From assembly GCA_020632925.1 (NCBI GenBank), contig JACKER010000046.1, positions 1-40,443 on the forward strand: DNA of 40,443 nucleotides, read 5' to 3'. Positions 1 through 7,744 of the stretch are shown piece after piece. Source of the DNA: Alphaproteobacteria bacterium (GTDB taxonomy: Bacteria > Myxococcota_A > UBA796 > GCA-2862545). The stretch's first letter is position 1, and each line of letters opens with the position of its first letter. Position numbers and translations under genes: made by a program. The notes below the pieces were generated by a model that was given only the letters and a program-made list of their open reading frames with translations, made no database searches and was not told where the DNA came from.

Positions 1-10
1 GGACCTGAAG

Positions 11-1144
11 TCACGAGCGCAGCGACGCCAGTCGCTGGAGGAGCTCGTGGGTGTCCTCGGAGACGACGGGGGAGAGCCACACGCGGTCCAGGTCGCGCGC
101 CAGGCGGAAGGCGATCTCGGCGGCCGCGGCGGACTCTCCCTCGGCGGCGAGCACCACCGCGCGCGTGAGATCGTGCGAGGCCGGATCGGACCCACCCGGG
201 CCCGCAGCCTCGAACCAGGCACGAGCCTCCGCCGCGCGCGCGGGGTCGCGGGCCAGCATGTGGGCGGCGAGGCAGCAGGCGGTGAAGCGAAGCTCGGGTG
301 ACGGGCCGACGGCGATCACCATGAGGAGGTCCTCGGCCGCTCCGACGAGGTCGCCCAGGTCCTCCCGGTGGTAGGCACGCAGCAGATGACCGGCCGGGCC
401 GGCAGGAGACGTGACGCCGAGCTGGCTCGCGCGCGCGACCGCCTCCGCAGGCCAGCGCGACGGCCGGACGCCGGCCGCGGCGATCCCCGTCAGCTCGTAC
501 AGCGCCAGCGTCTGATCCGCCGTCGGCGTGGACCGCGCGAGCTCGAGGAGCCGCTGACCGTCGGCGATGGGGATCGACGACCACGGCACGACGTTGAGGA
601 CGCCGATCAGGAGCGACGCCATGGCGAGGGTTCCCGCGACGAACCCGGGGGTCGAGCCCCGGACCATCTGCGTGGCGACCCCGACCATGACGAGCCCGAA
701 CACGAGGTTCGCGGCCGGTCCACCCAGCAGGACCAGGGCGAAGGCTCGCCTCGACCAGGCCCGGCCCAGGCGCACACACAGGGCTGCTCCGGCGTGGGGT
801 CCGCGCCACACGGACAGCGCCACCCGCAGCCCGCACGGGTGTCGGCGCACGACGAAGGGGCCGACCCTCACCGAGAGCAGGGTCCCACCGCACAGCCACG
901 CGGCCACGACGTGTCCCGCCTCGTGCACGGTGACCACCACGACCAACGTGATCACGACCCCCACGACCAGCGCGAGGATCTTCAGGGGATGGTGGTCCGG
1001 GACGGCGCCGACCCGCAGTAGACAGAACACCCCCCACCCCACGGCGACCAGCTCGCCCGCGCGGGCGCCCAGCAGGGTCCACCAGGGCGGAGGGCGTGGT
1101 GGGGCCGGGGGCGTCCCGAGCGTGAGGCGCGGCGGCGGCGTCAC
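11..1144 (-). CDS. M50-family (site-2-protease-like) membrane metalloprotease with helical C-terminal region
   Basis: Predicted intramembrane zinc metalloprotease of 377 residues. A hydrophobic N-terminal half carries the zinc motif HEAGH inside TVHEAGHVVAAW, and a later NVVPWSSIPIADGQ segment matches the second M50 signature (N...DG, which supplies the third zinc ligand). Several membrane segments surround these motifs. The last ~150 residues are Ala/Leu-rich helices resembling TPR-like hairpins. I place the start at GTG 1144 because this GTG overlaps the TGA of the upstream surface-protein gene (GTGA), a classic translational coupling. An in-frame ATG further upstream would add 30 Pro/Arg-rich residues inside that gene. 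The family cleaves membrane-anchored substrates; the substrate here is unknown. The coupling to a MYXO-CTERM protein gene makes a role in processing or clearing that protein an attractive but unproven inference. Confidence 0.85.
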   Translation of the reverse strand: MTPPPRLTLGTPPAPPRPPPWWTLLGARAGELVAVGWGVFCLLRVGAVPDHHPLKILALVVGVVITLVVVVTVHEAGHVVAAWLCGGTLLSVRVGPFVVRRHPCGLRVALSVWRGPHAGAALCVRLGRAWSRRAFALVLLGGPAANLVFGLVMVGVATQMVRGSTPGFVAGTLAMASLLIGVLNVVPWSSIPIADGQRLLELARSTPTADQTLALYELTGIAAAGVRPSRWPAEAVARASQLGVTSPAGPAGHLLRAYHREDLGDLVGAAEDLLMVIAVGPSPELRFTACCLAAHMLARDPARAAEARAWFEAAGPGGSDPASHDLTRAVVLAAEGESAAAAEIAFRLARDLDRVWLSPVVSEDTHELLQRLASLRS

Positions 1145-4100
1145 TTCGAGGGGGTGCGTCGGGCGCGGCGACGGAGGAGGAAGCCGCCCACGAGCATCCA
1201 CACCCCGGAACCCAGGGTCGGGGACGTGTCGCACCCGCAGCCCCGGGTTCCGGGGGAGGTCCCGTCGGTGGTGGTCCCGGGGGGCTCGGTCGCGTCGGCG
1301 CCGTCGCAGTCCTGGTCCACGCCGTCTCCCGGCACGTCCACCGCCCCCGGAGAGCGCGAGGGGTCGTCGTCGTCACAGTCCGCCGGCGGCTCGAAGCCGT
1401 CCCCGTCACGATCCGGATCGTCCGCGTCGCACAGCCCGTCGCCATCGAGATCCGGCGCCGCCACGCCCGACGCCGCGACCGCCGGCCCCTCGTCCGTGGC
1501 GAGCACCAGGTCCACCCGGTCGGGTCCCGTGGCCGGGAGCATCGCCAGGTCGGACAGGCCGGTGGCGAGCGTGGAGGAGCCCGCGGCGAACGCGCCCCCG
1601 CCGAGCCCGTCGTAGCGGACGAGCCTCCCACCGTCCCGCTCGGCGAGCGCCACGTCCACGTCGCCGTCGTCGTCGAGGTCCGCGGCCACCACGGCCACCA
1701 CGTCCTCGAGCCCGCGGCCCAGATCCACCGCCGCGCCGAAGCCGGTGGCGCCGCCCGGCATCCACACCGCCCGGTCTCCCGTGACCGCCACCAGGTCGAG
1801 GTCGCCGTCCGCGTCGAGGTCCGCGAGCCGAAGCGCGTCCACCCGCGCCCCCGTGGGCTCGACCGTCGAGGCCTGGAACGTCCCATCGCCCTGCTGCGCG
1901 TAGATCCGGACCTCCGCGCCCGTCGAGGCCACCAGGTCCAGGACGCCATCGCCGTCCACGTCGCCCGCGTCGACGTCCGACAGATCGATCGCCTGCGCGT
2001 CGATCACCTCGCGCGAGAAGGCCCCGCCGGCCGCCACGAACAGCAGCACCTCGTGTCCCTGCCGATCGGCGACCACCAGGTCGGCGCGACCGTCCCCGTC
2101 CACGTCCGCCGCGCGGGCCGCGACCGGTCCCACCGCCGAGCCGACGGGTTGGGGCAGCGGCGACTGGCGCCCGGCCGCCCACCAGCGCAGCGTGCCTCCC
2201 GCACCCGCCGCGAACACGTCGGGGTGTCCGTCGCCGTCGGTGTCGCCCACGTCCAGCGCGACCACGTCGACCACGTCGCCGATGAGCACCCGCTGCCCCG
2301 TCGGGCCGCCCGTGAGGCCCACCTGCGCGCCCGAGCCCCAGACCACGTCGAACGCTCCGTCCACGTCGAGGTCGACCACGGCCACCGCCGAGGTGGGCGC
2401 CCACTCGACCAGCAGCGCCGGCGCGGCGAACGCCTGCCCGCCGCCCGGATCCGCCACCGTGGGGCACGGGTCGCACGCGTCGCCCAGCGGGTCGCCGTCG
2501 ACGTTCTCCTGCCCCGGATCGGCGTCCGCCGGGCAGTCGTCCACCACGTCGCACACGCCGTCGCCGTCGCCGTCGGGATCGATCGGGCAGGTATCCACCC
2601 CGTCGTCGATGCCGTCGTGGTCGCTGTCCGCGAGGGTCGGATCCGTCCCGAGCACCAGCTCGTCCGCGTCGGTCAGCCCGTCCCCGTCCGTGTCCGGGAG
2701 CGTGGGGTCGGTGCCCAGCGCCACCTCCTCGCCGTCGAGCAGCCCGTCCCCGTCCGTGTCCGCGACGGTCGGCAGGGTCCCGTGGCCCGCCTCCTCGCCG
2801 TCGAGCAGGCCATCCCCGTCCGTGTCCGCGATCAGCGGATCGGTGTCCGACTCCTGCCCGTCGAGCAGCCCGTCCCCGTCCGTGTCCGGGAGCAGCGGGT
2901 CGGTGCCGGACACCAGCTCCTGCCCGTCGAGCAGCCCGTCCCCGTCCGTGTCGTCGTCCAGCGGATCGAGGTCGAGCGCGAGCTCGCGCCCGTCGTCGAC
3001 GCCGTCCCCGTCGCTGTCGGCGAGCAACGGGTCGGTACCGAGCGCGACCTCCTCCCCGTCGAGCACCCCGTCGTCGTCGGTGTCGGGATCGCCGGGGTCG
3101 GTGGTGAGCTCGTCCGCGTCGTCGATGCCGTCACCGTCCCGGTCCGCGTCGCTGGAGTCGCAGATCCCGTCGTGATCGAGGTCTGGCGGCAGCAGTCCGC
3201 GGAACCAGCCGTCGCCCCAGGCGATATCGGAGGTGGTGTCCAGATCGAGCGGTCCCACCGCGACACCGAGGGTGGGGAACGCGCCGGTGAGGTCCATCAA
3301 CGGCCGGTAGGTGAAGCCCAGCGCGCCATCGCCCTCGAGCCACCCGAGCGCGCCCGCACTCGTCATCACGACCAGGTCCGGAGCGCCGTCCCCGTTCGCG
3401 TCCCCCACCGCCACGCTCCGCAGGCTGGGCGCTCCCGCCACCGGCGTGGCCGGTCCGTACGTGAAGCCACCGAGGTTCTCGCGCACGGAGACCGTCAGGG
3501 ACGCGAGCACGAGGTCCGCGTCGCCATCGCCGTCGAGGTCCGTCACGACCGGACCGCTCAGCGTGCCGAGCGAGGCCCGCTGGGCCAGGGTCCCGGCGAC
3601 GTTCTCCCAGACGTCTCCGCTGTTGGTGACCACGTCCAGATCACCGTCCCCGTCGACGTCGGCGAGCGTCGGACACCGGGTGCCGGCGAGCAGCGTCGCC
3701 GAAGCGGCGAAGGACTGACCACCGGTGTTCTCGGCGATCCACAGATCGGCGTCGCAGCCCAGCACGTCGATGTCGCCATCGCCGTCGAAGTCGGTGGCCT
3801 CGACCAGCGAGACCTCGTACGGCACGGTCAGCGTCTGCGTGAGCTGCAACCCGCCCCCCGCGACCCCACGCCGCCAGTAGACCGTGTCGCCGTAGCCGTA
3901 CCGGTTGGAGCTCGCGACCAGCTGGTCGAGCACGCCGTCCTGGTCGATGTCGACCATGTCCACGTCGGCCAGCCCCTCGCCCAGCACCGTGGCAGGCGCG
4001 AGCGCGCCAGCGTCGGCGATGCGCAGGAGCGTCTGCGCGCCACCGACCACGAACAGGTCCAGGTCGCCGTCGTCGTCCGCGTCCGCGAGCTCGGGTCTCC

Positions 4101-5679
4101 CCGGGAAGGTGGGGTCCTCCACGAGCTCGACCGCCAGCGTCTGGGTGGGATTCGGGTAGTCCGGGCAGTCGTCGCAGGCGTCGCCCACGCCGTCACCGTC
4201 GAGATCCTCCTGCCCGGGGTCGGACACCGTCGGGCACAGGTCGGACGCGTCACACACGCCGTCGCCGTCCGCATCACCGCTCGTCGGGCAGGGGTCCTCC
4301 CCATCGAGCAGGCCGTCGCCGTCGGTGTCGGGGTCGAGCGGGTCGGTCGGGCCGTAGACCTCCACGAAGTCGTCGAGCCCGTCGCCGTCGGTGTCAGCGA
4401 GCAGCGGGTCGGTGGCGAAGCCCGCCTCCTCCGCGTCCGAGAGCCGGTCACCGTCCGTGTCCGTGCAGGGATCGGTCGGGTCGGTCGGGCAGGTGTCGTC
4501 CGCGTCGCAGGTGCCGTCACCGTCCGCGTCGCTGTTGAGTGTGGGGATGGCGGGGAGCCAGCGGACGCCCTCCGACCAGAAGGGGTCCCCCGAGCCGTTC
4601 ACCAGGTCGGGGCGGCCCGAGCCGTCGAGGTCCGTGACCGCCAGCGCGTTCCTCCCGATCGTGTCGAGCGTCTCGGGCGCCGCGAGCGTGCCGCTCCCGT
4701 CGTTCTCGAGCCACCACAGCGCGTTGCCCTGGACCACCACGTCGAGGTCCCCGTCCACGTCGAGATCGGCGACCACGAGCTTGGCGAAGTCGCCGGAGAT
4801 GCCGTGAGCGACGTCCCGCAGGGCCGTGGGCCCGGAGGGTCCTCCGTCCGCCACCACCAGGCGGGAGGTGAAATCCTCCTGGAGGACGAGCTCGGCAGCG
4901 CCGTCACCGTCGAGATCTCCGGCCGCGATTCCGCCGTAGCCCGACAGCGACGACGGAACGGCGTGCCGGGTGAAGCTCAGGCCGCCCGTGTTCTCCTCCC
5001 ACACCAGGCGGAGCGTCGAGTCGAGGTGGGCGAGGTCCAGGTCGCCGTCACCATCGAGATCGGCCGCGACGATGCCCGACACGGTGGACGTGCTGGCGCT
5101 ACCCAGGAATCGAATGGCGGCGAACACGCCCCCACCCAGGTTCTCACCGACCCAGTACCGGACGTAGGTGCGGTAGTAGTAATCCGGCTCCTGGTGCTCC
5201 CACCCGGCCAGGTCCAGGTCCCCGTCCCCGTCGAGATCGGCGACGATCACCCGCAGCTCGTCGATGTCCCATGCGAAGCCACCCAGCCAGGTCGGCGCCC
5301 CGAAGGCCCCGGTGCCGTCGTTCGCGTACCAGGCCAGCGTGGTGCCGGAGTCGTCCACCACGTCGAGGTCCCCGTCCCCGTCGAGGTCTCCGAGGACGCC
5401 CGGCGGCGTCGCCACCTCCACGAAGGTCGTCCCCGGTTGCTGCAGCAACGACCCGGCGGAGGTGACGAGATCGACGTCCCCGTCGCCGTCCAGGTCGCCC
5501 GCCTCGATCCGGTATACGAGGTACCAGGATCCGAGCGTGAGCGGCGGCAGCAACACACCTGGCCCGAACCGGGCCTCCTGGCGTGGCTCGGCCTCGCTCG
5601 GACAAGGATCGGTCGCGTCCGGCAAGCCGTCGCCGTCTCGATCCTGGGCCCAGGCAGCTGACAAGGCGACGACCAGCAA
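1141..5679 (-). CDS. Giant secreted TSP3 / FG-GAP (VCBS) repeat protein with MYXO-CTERM tail
   Basis: Secreted, probably Ca2+-binding surface protein of 1512 residues. The start is TTG 5679, chosen because AGGAG lies 6 nt upstream and it gives a compact signal peptide (MLVVALSAAWA, then QDRDGDG). Architecture in order: a short type-3 thrombospondin motif; FG-GAP block 1 (about residues 25-370) with many DLDGDGDLD Ca2+ loops; TSP3 motifs (about 376-510); FG-GAP block 2 (520-830); a long TSP3 tandem array (830-1075); FG-GAP block 3 (1080-1420); a putative metal-binding DxDxDG...DQDCDGAD segment; a Thr/Gly linker; and a MYXO-CTERM-like tail (GCGC, hydrophobic stretch, RRRARR). Such tails are predicted to be cleaved by glutamic-type myxosortases and to anchor proteins at the cell surface. 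The threefold propeller-plus-TSP3 layout suggests internal duplication. The function (adhesin, matrix protein) is not known. It is followed by the coupled M50 gene. Confidence 0.9.
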   Translation of the reverse strand: MLVVALSAAWAQDRDGDGLPDATDPCPSEAEPRQEARFGPGVLLPPLTLGSWYLVYRIEAGDLDGDGDVDLVTSAGSLLQQPGTTFVEVATPPGVLGDLDGDGDLDVVDDSGTTLAWYANDGTGAFGAPTWLGGFAWDIDELRVIVADLDGDGDLDLAGWEHQEPDYYYRTYVRYWVGENLGGGVFAAIRFLGSASTSTVSGIVAADLDGDGDLDLAHLDSTLRLVWEENTGGLSFTRHAVPSSLSGYGGIAAGDLDGDGAAELVLQEDFTSRLVVADGGPSGPTALRDVAHGISGDFAKLVVADLDVDGDLDVVVQGNALWWLENDGSGTLAAPETLDTIGRNALAVTDLDGSGRPDLVNGSGDPFWSEGVRWLPAIPTLNSDADGDGTCDADDTCPTDPTDPCTDTDGDRLSDAEEAGFATDPLLADTDGDGLDDFVEVYGPTDPLDPDTDGDGLLDGEDPCPTSGDADGDGVCDASDLCPTVSDPGQEDLDGDGVGDACDDCPDYPNPTQTLAVELVEDPTFPGRPELADADDDGDLDLFVVGGAQTLLRIADAGALAPATVLGEGLADVDMVDIDQDGVLDQLVASSNRYGYGDTVYWRRGVAGGGLQLTQTLTVPYEVSLVEATDFDGDGDIDVLGCDADLWIAENTGGQSFAASATLLAGTRCPTLADVDGDGDLDVVTNSGDVWENVAGTLAQRASLGTLSGPVVTDLDGDGDADLVLASLTVSVRENLGGFTYGPATPVAGAPSLRSVAVGDANGDGAPDLVVMTSAGALGWLEGDGALGFTYRPLMDLTGAFPTLGVAVGPLDLDTTSDIAWGDGWFRGLLPPDLDHDGICDSSDADRDGDGIDDADELTTDPGDPDTDDDGVLDGEEVALGTDPLLADSDGDGVDDGRELALDLDPLDDDTDGDGLLDGQELVSGTDPLLPDTDGDGLLDGQESDTDPLIADTDGDGLLDGEEAGHGTLPTVADTDGDGLLDGEEVALGTDPTLPDTDGDGLTDADELVLGTDPTLADSDHDGIDDGVDTCPIDPDGDGDGVCDVVDDCPADADPGQENVDGDPLGDACDPCPTVADPGGGQAFAAPALLVEWAPTSAVAVVDLDVDGAFDVVWGSGAQVGLTGGPTGQRVLIGDVVDVVALDVGDTDGDGHPDVFAAGAGGTLRWWAAGRQSPLPQPVGSAVGPVAARAADVDGDGRADLVVADRQGHEVLLFVAAGGAFSREVIDAQAIDLSDVDAGDVDGDGVLDLVASTGAEVRIYAQQGDGTFQASTVEPTGARVDALRLADLDADGDLDLVAVTGDRAVWMPGGATGFGAAVDLGRGLEDVVAVVAADLDDDGDVDVALAERDGGRLVRYDGLGGGAFAAGSSTLATGLSDLAMLPATGPDRVDLVLATDEGPAVAASGVAAPDLDGDGLCDADDPDRDGDGFEPPADCDDDDPSRSPGAVDVPGDGVDQDCDGADATEPPGTTTDGTSPGTRGCGCDTSPTLGSGVWMLVGGFLLRRRARRTPSK
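2618..3090 (-). repeat. 66-bp tandem repeats encoding 22-residue TSP3 units
   Basis: Within the surface-protein gene, copies of a unit encoding D-T-D-G-D-G-L-L-D-G-E-E-x-x-x-G-T-D-P follow head to tail. The plus-strand core cccgtccccgtcc recurs at about 2677, 2743, 2809 (one base changed), 2869 and 2935. The period is 66 bp, except for one unit shortened by 6 bp between 2809 and 2869. Near-identical copies make this a probable site of unit-number variation between strains and of assembly error. Confidence 0.85.
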
Positions 5680-5797
5680 GATGTGCTCCTCGCGCGACTC
5701 TACCCCGCCGTTCGGAGCGCCGCGCTCGGGTGTCACACGACAGGACGCGCGGTTCGGACGGCTGTGCGCATGTTACGCGGCGCCAGGGAGGCGACCC
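5680..5797. promoter_or_regulatory. Divergent intergenic region between surface-protein and selenoprotein genes
   Basis: This 118-bp spacer separates two divergent starts. It contains the minus-strand Shine-Dalgarno AGGAG (5690-5686, 6 nt before TTG 5679) and the plus-strand GGGAGG (6 nt before GTG 5798). Promoters for both directions must lie here or inside the flanking genes; I see no convincing -35/-10 pair. Confidence 0.5.
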
Positions 5798-6460
5798 GTG
5801 GCCCGCCTGGTGTTCTTCAGCGACTTCATCTGACCCTGGTGTCACCTCGCGGAGCGGGGTGCCCTGAGACCGGTCCTCGAGCGGTACGCGCTGGACTTCG
5901 AGTGGCGCGGCTTCGAGCTGCACCCCGGCATCCCGCCCGGCGGCATCGAGCTGTCGTCCATGTTCCCGCCCGACCGCATCGTCGTCATGCACGACCGACT
6001 CCGCGAGGTCGGGCGGTCGATGGGCGTGACCATCCACCCGCGAGAGCACGCGCCGAGCACGAAGCCCGCCCTCGCGCTGGCGGAGCTCGCACGTCGTCAG
6101 GGCAAGCTCGATGCGTGGCGCGAGGCCGCGATGACCGCCCACTGGGAGGAGGGTCGCGATCTCGAGAGCCCCGAGGTGCTCCGCGAGCTCCTGACGGCGG
6201 CGGGGATGGACGCCGAGGCCGCGCTGGCCTGGCTCTCCGACCCCGAGGTCCCCCGGCTGCTCGCGGCGCAACGTCAGGAGGCTGCGCGCTGGGGCGTGAC
6301 CGGCATCCCCACGTGGTTCGTGTTGCCCACCGGCTGGACGCCCGCCGACCCGATGCCGCCCGAGGGAAGCCCGCGTCCGGTCCGCGTCGTGGGCTGCCAG
6401 CCGATCGAGGTGGTCGAGCGGGCCGCCGAGATGGCCGGCGCCGAACGCCGCACCGCGTAG
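5798..6460 (+). CDS. DsbA/FrnE-family thiol oxidoreductase, probable selenoprotein (in-frame TGA = Sec at residue 12, motif UPWC)
   Basis: Thioredoxin-fold oxidoreductase of 220 residues. It reads V(M)ARLVFFSDFI-TGA-PWCHLAERG. The in-frame TGA (5831-5833) sits exactly where the family has the first Cys of its CPWC active site (usual form SDFVCPWCY). Downstream the frame stays open for 208 codons, with the family's helical insert and the cis-Pro segment WGVTGIPTWFV near residue 169. GTG 5798 is chosen as start because GGGAGG lies 6 nt upstream and the resulting first strand (VFFSDF) is canonical. Starting after the TGA would remove the first strand and both active-site residues. A hairpin of bacterial SECIS type begins 9 nt after the TGA. 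Reading TGA as selenocysteine gives a UxxC redox centre. The alternative is a nonsense mutation of a Cys codon. No selABCD gene or tRNA-Sec is in the window. There is no signal peptide, so it is probably cytoplasmic. Confidence 0.82.
5831..5861 (+). promoter_or_regulatory. Sec-recoding TGA and bacterial-SECIS-like stem-loop
   Basis: The TGA at 5831-5833 is followed by a 7-bp stem, CACCTCG (5843-5849) pairing with CGGGGTG (5855-5861), with one G-T pair and a 5-nt loop CGGAG (5850-5854). The loop has G at its second position, 18 nt after the last base of TGA. Bacterial SECIS elements have a short stem, a small loop with an early G, and a loop about 16-37 nt from the UGA, so size and spacing fit. 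The pairing was worked out by eye. Confidence 0.6.
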
Positions 6461-6476
6461 GTGTCGCAGGTCGCGC

Positions 6477-6482
6477 TACACT
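6477..6482 (+). promoter_or_regulatory. Putative -10 element (TACACT), leaderless start
   Basis: TACACT ends 6 nt before ATG 6489, and no Shine-Dalgarno sequence lies between. With usual -10 geometry, transcription would start at or next to the A of the ATG. The same string TACACTCGCC followed by NN-ATG precedes the gene at 9079 on the other strand. No clear -35 box is seen. Confidence 0.45.
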
Positions 6483-6488
6483 CGCCGG

Positions 6489-7742
6489 ATGGACAACCTC
6501 GGTCTTCTGCGGTGGGTGCTCTTCGGGATAGCCGCCTGCCACCCGGACGCGCCTCGGCCTGCACCGAACCCGAGCACCACGAGCGGATCCACCCCGACCG
6601 GGACGGGGGACACCGGAACGAGGACGACGACGACGACGACGAGCTGCGCGGTCACGGGGTGGCAGCCGCTGGTCGACCGGAGCTCGCTGCGCCCCTGCTC
6701 GGAGTTCACGGAGCCTGCTCCGGGCTGCTTTCCCGGGGAGCTGTGCGCCGACGTCTGTCGGGCCGCCTGCGGCGATGGCGACTGCCCGTCGGGGGAGACC
6801 TGCGAGGTCGTCGAGTGGACGACCACCTGGTACGACCCGGTCGCGTACTCGCTCAGCGTCTGCACGGGCGCGAGCGGCGTGATGCCGGAGGGGCCCCTGA
6901 ACGGGCTCTCGGCCTTCGTGCCCACCTCCCTGCCGGAGCCGGCGTCGTTGCTGGTGGCCGGGGAGAGCGCGCTGTGGACCGTGACCTCGACCGATCCGCG
7001 GGTGTTGGCCCTCGACCTCGGCCCCGACCACCTGCCCGACGGGACCCTCACCGACCTGGGACCCTGCCCCGTCGACCGCGTGCCGACCGCTGGGCTCGAG
7101 TCGCGTGGTCGCTTGTACCTGGTGTTCGGTGACCGGGTGTTCTCGGCCGCGGTGAAGGGGAACGCCCTCGGCGCCTGGCGGGAGGAAGCGGCGCTCGCCG
7201 CCGCCGTCGAACAGCCCGCGCTCCTCGACACGGGAGACCGGCTGGTCGTCGCCGCGGGCTCGATCGACGGCGCCCCCAGTCCGCTGGTCCAGTCCGCCGA
7301 GGTCGATGCAGGCGGGGTCCTCGCTCCCTGGACCCGAACCTTCGTCACCTTCGTGGGCGGACCCGGGCGGCACGCCGCCGTCGTGGCGAACGAGCTGGTG
7401 GTCTTCGACGAGCGTGCCGGGTCGATCCGACGCGCGCCCGTGAGCACCCTGCCGAACCCGGTGTTCGAGCTCGCCCCCACGCCCGACGACCTACGCTTCG
7501 TGGCGGGCTCCTTCGCCGTGGGTTCGCTGTGCGACTCGCTGGTGTTGGTGGGAGCGGAGCCCAGCCTGTCCACCGAGCTGCTACCCTGGGATCCGACCAC
7601 CGGGCCCGACGACGCCTGGCGACTGGCCAGCATCGTCTCGGAGGAGTGGAGGCCTCCGCGCGACACGACGACGCACGGATCCTCCCTGTACGTCCTCGGC
7701 TTCGACGGGACGAAGGTGTGGGCCGCCACACGGACGCCCTGA
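6489..7742 (+). CDS. Cys-rich lipoprotein with propeller-like domain (module protein A, copy 1)
   Basis: Function not recognised; 417 residues. The N-terminal signal ends in a lipobox (FGIAAC-HPD), so it is probably a lipoprotein. A Thr/Gly/Ser linker follows (residues ~20-50), then a Cys-rich domain of ~75 residues with paired cysteines (RPCSEF, PGCFPGELC, DVCRAACGDGDCPSGETC). The rest has repeated hydrophobic beta-strand patterns (GRLYLVFGDRVF, DRLVVAAGSI, HAAVVANELVVF) that look like Kelch-type propeller blades. A clear paralog lies at 14758-16023 with the same architecture and shared stretches such as GAEPSLST and LLPWDPT. Its stop codon lies 2 bp from that of the convergent gene at 7745-9079, which is also duplicated, so the two probably act together at the cell surface. 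A leaderless promoter is suggested upstream. Confidence 0.85.
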   Translation: MDNLGLLRWVLFGIAACHPDAPRPAPNPSTTSGSTPTGTGDTGTRTTTTTTSCAVTGWQPLVDRSSLRPCSEFTEPAPGCFPGELCADVCRAACGDGDCPSGETCEVVEWTTTWYDPVAYSLSVCTGASGVMPEGPLNGLSAFVPTSLPEPASLLVAGESALWTVTSTDPRVLALDLGPDHLPDGTLTDLGPCPVDRVPTAGLESRGRLYLVFGDRVFSAAVKGNALGAWREEAALAAAVEQPALLDTGDRLVVAAGSIDGAPSPLVQSAEVDAGGVLAPWTRTFVTFVGGPGRHAAVVANELVVFDERAGSIRRAPVSTLPNPVFELAPTPDDLRFVAGSFAVGSLCDSLVLVGAEPSLSTELLPWDPTTGPDDAWRLASIVSEEWRPPRDTTTHGSSLYVLGFDGTKVWAATRTP

Positions 7743-7744
7743 GG

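Noticed and set aside
2600..3100. The regular 66-bp repeats as a CRISPR array
   Set aside because: They have no unique spacers and translate in frame as TSP3 units within a gene.
2053..5661. A 1202-codon open frame antisense to the giant surface protein
   Set aside because: It mirrors the TSP3/FG-GAP repeats (repeated V-R-V/P-V-P-V patterns) and has no independent features.
5960..6460. Starting the oxidoreductase at ATG 5960
   Set aside because: This would drop the first beta-strand and the whole active site, and it ignores the strong ribosome binding site before GTG 5798.
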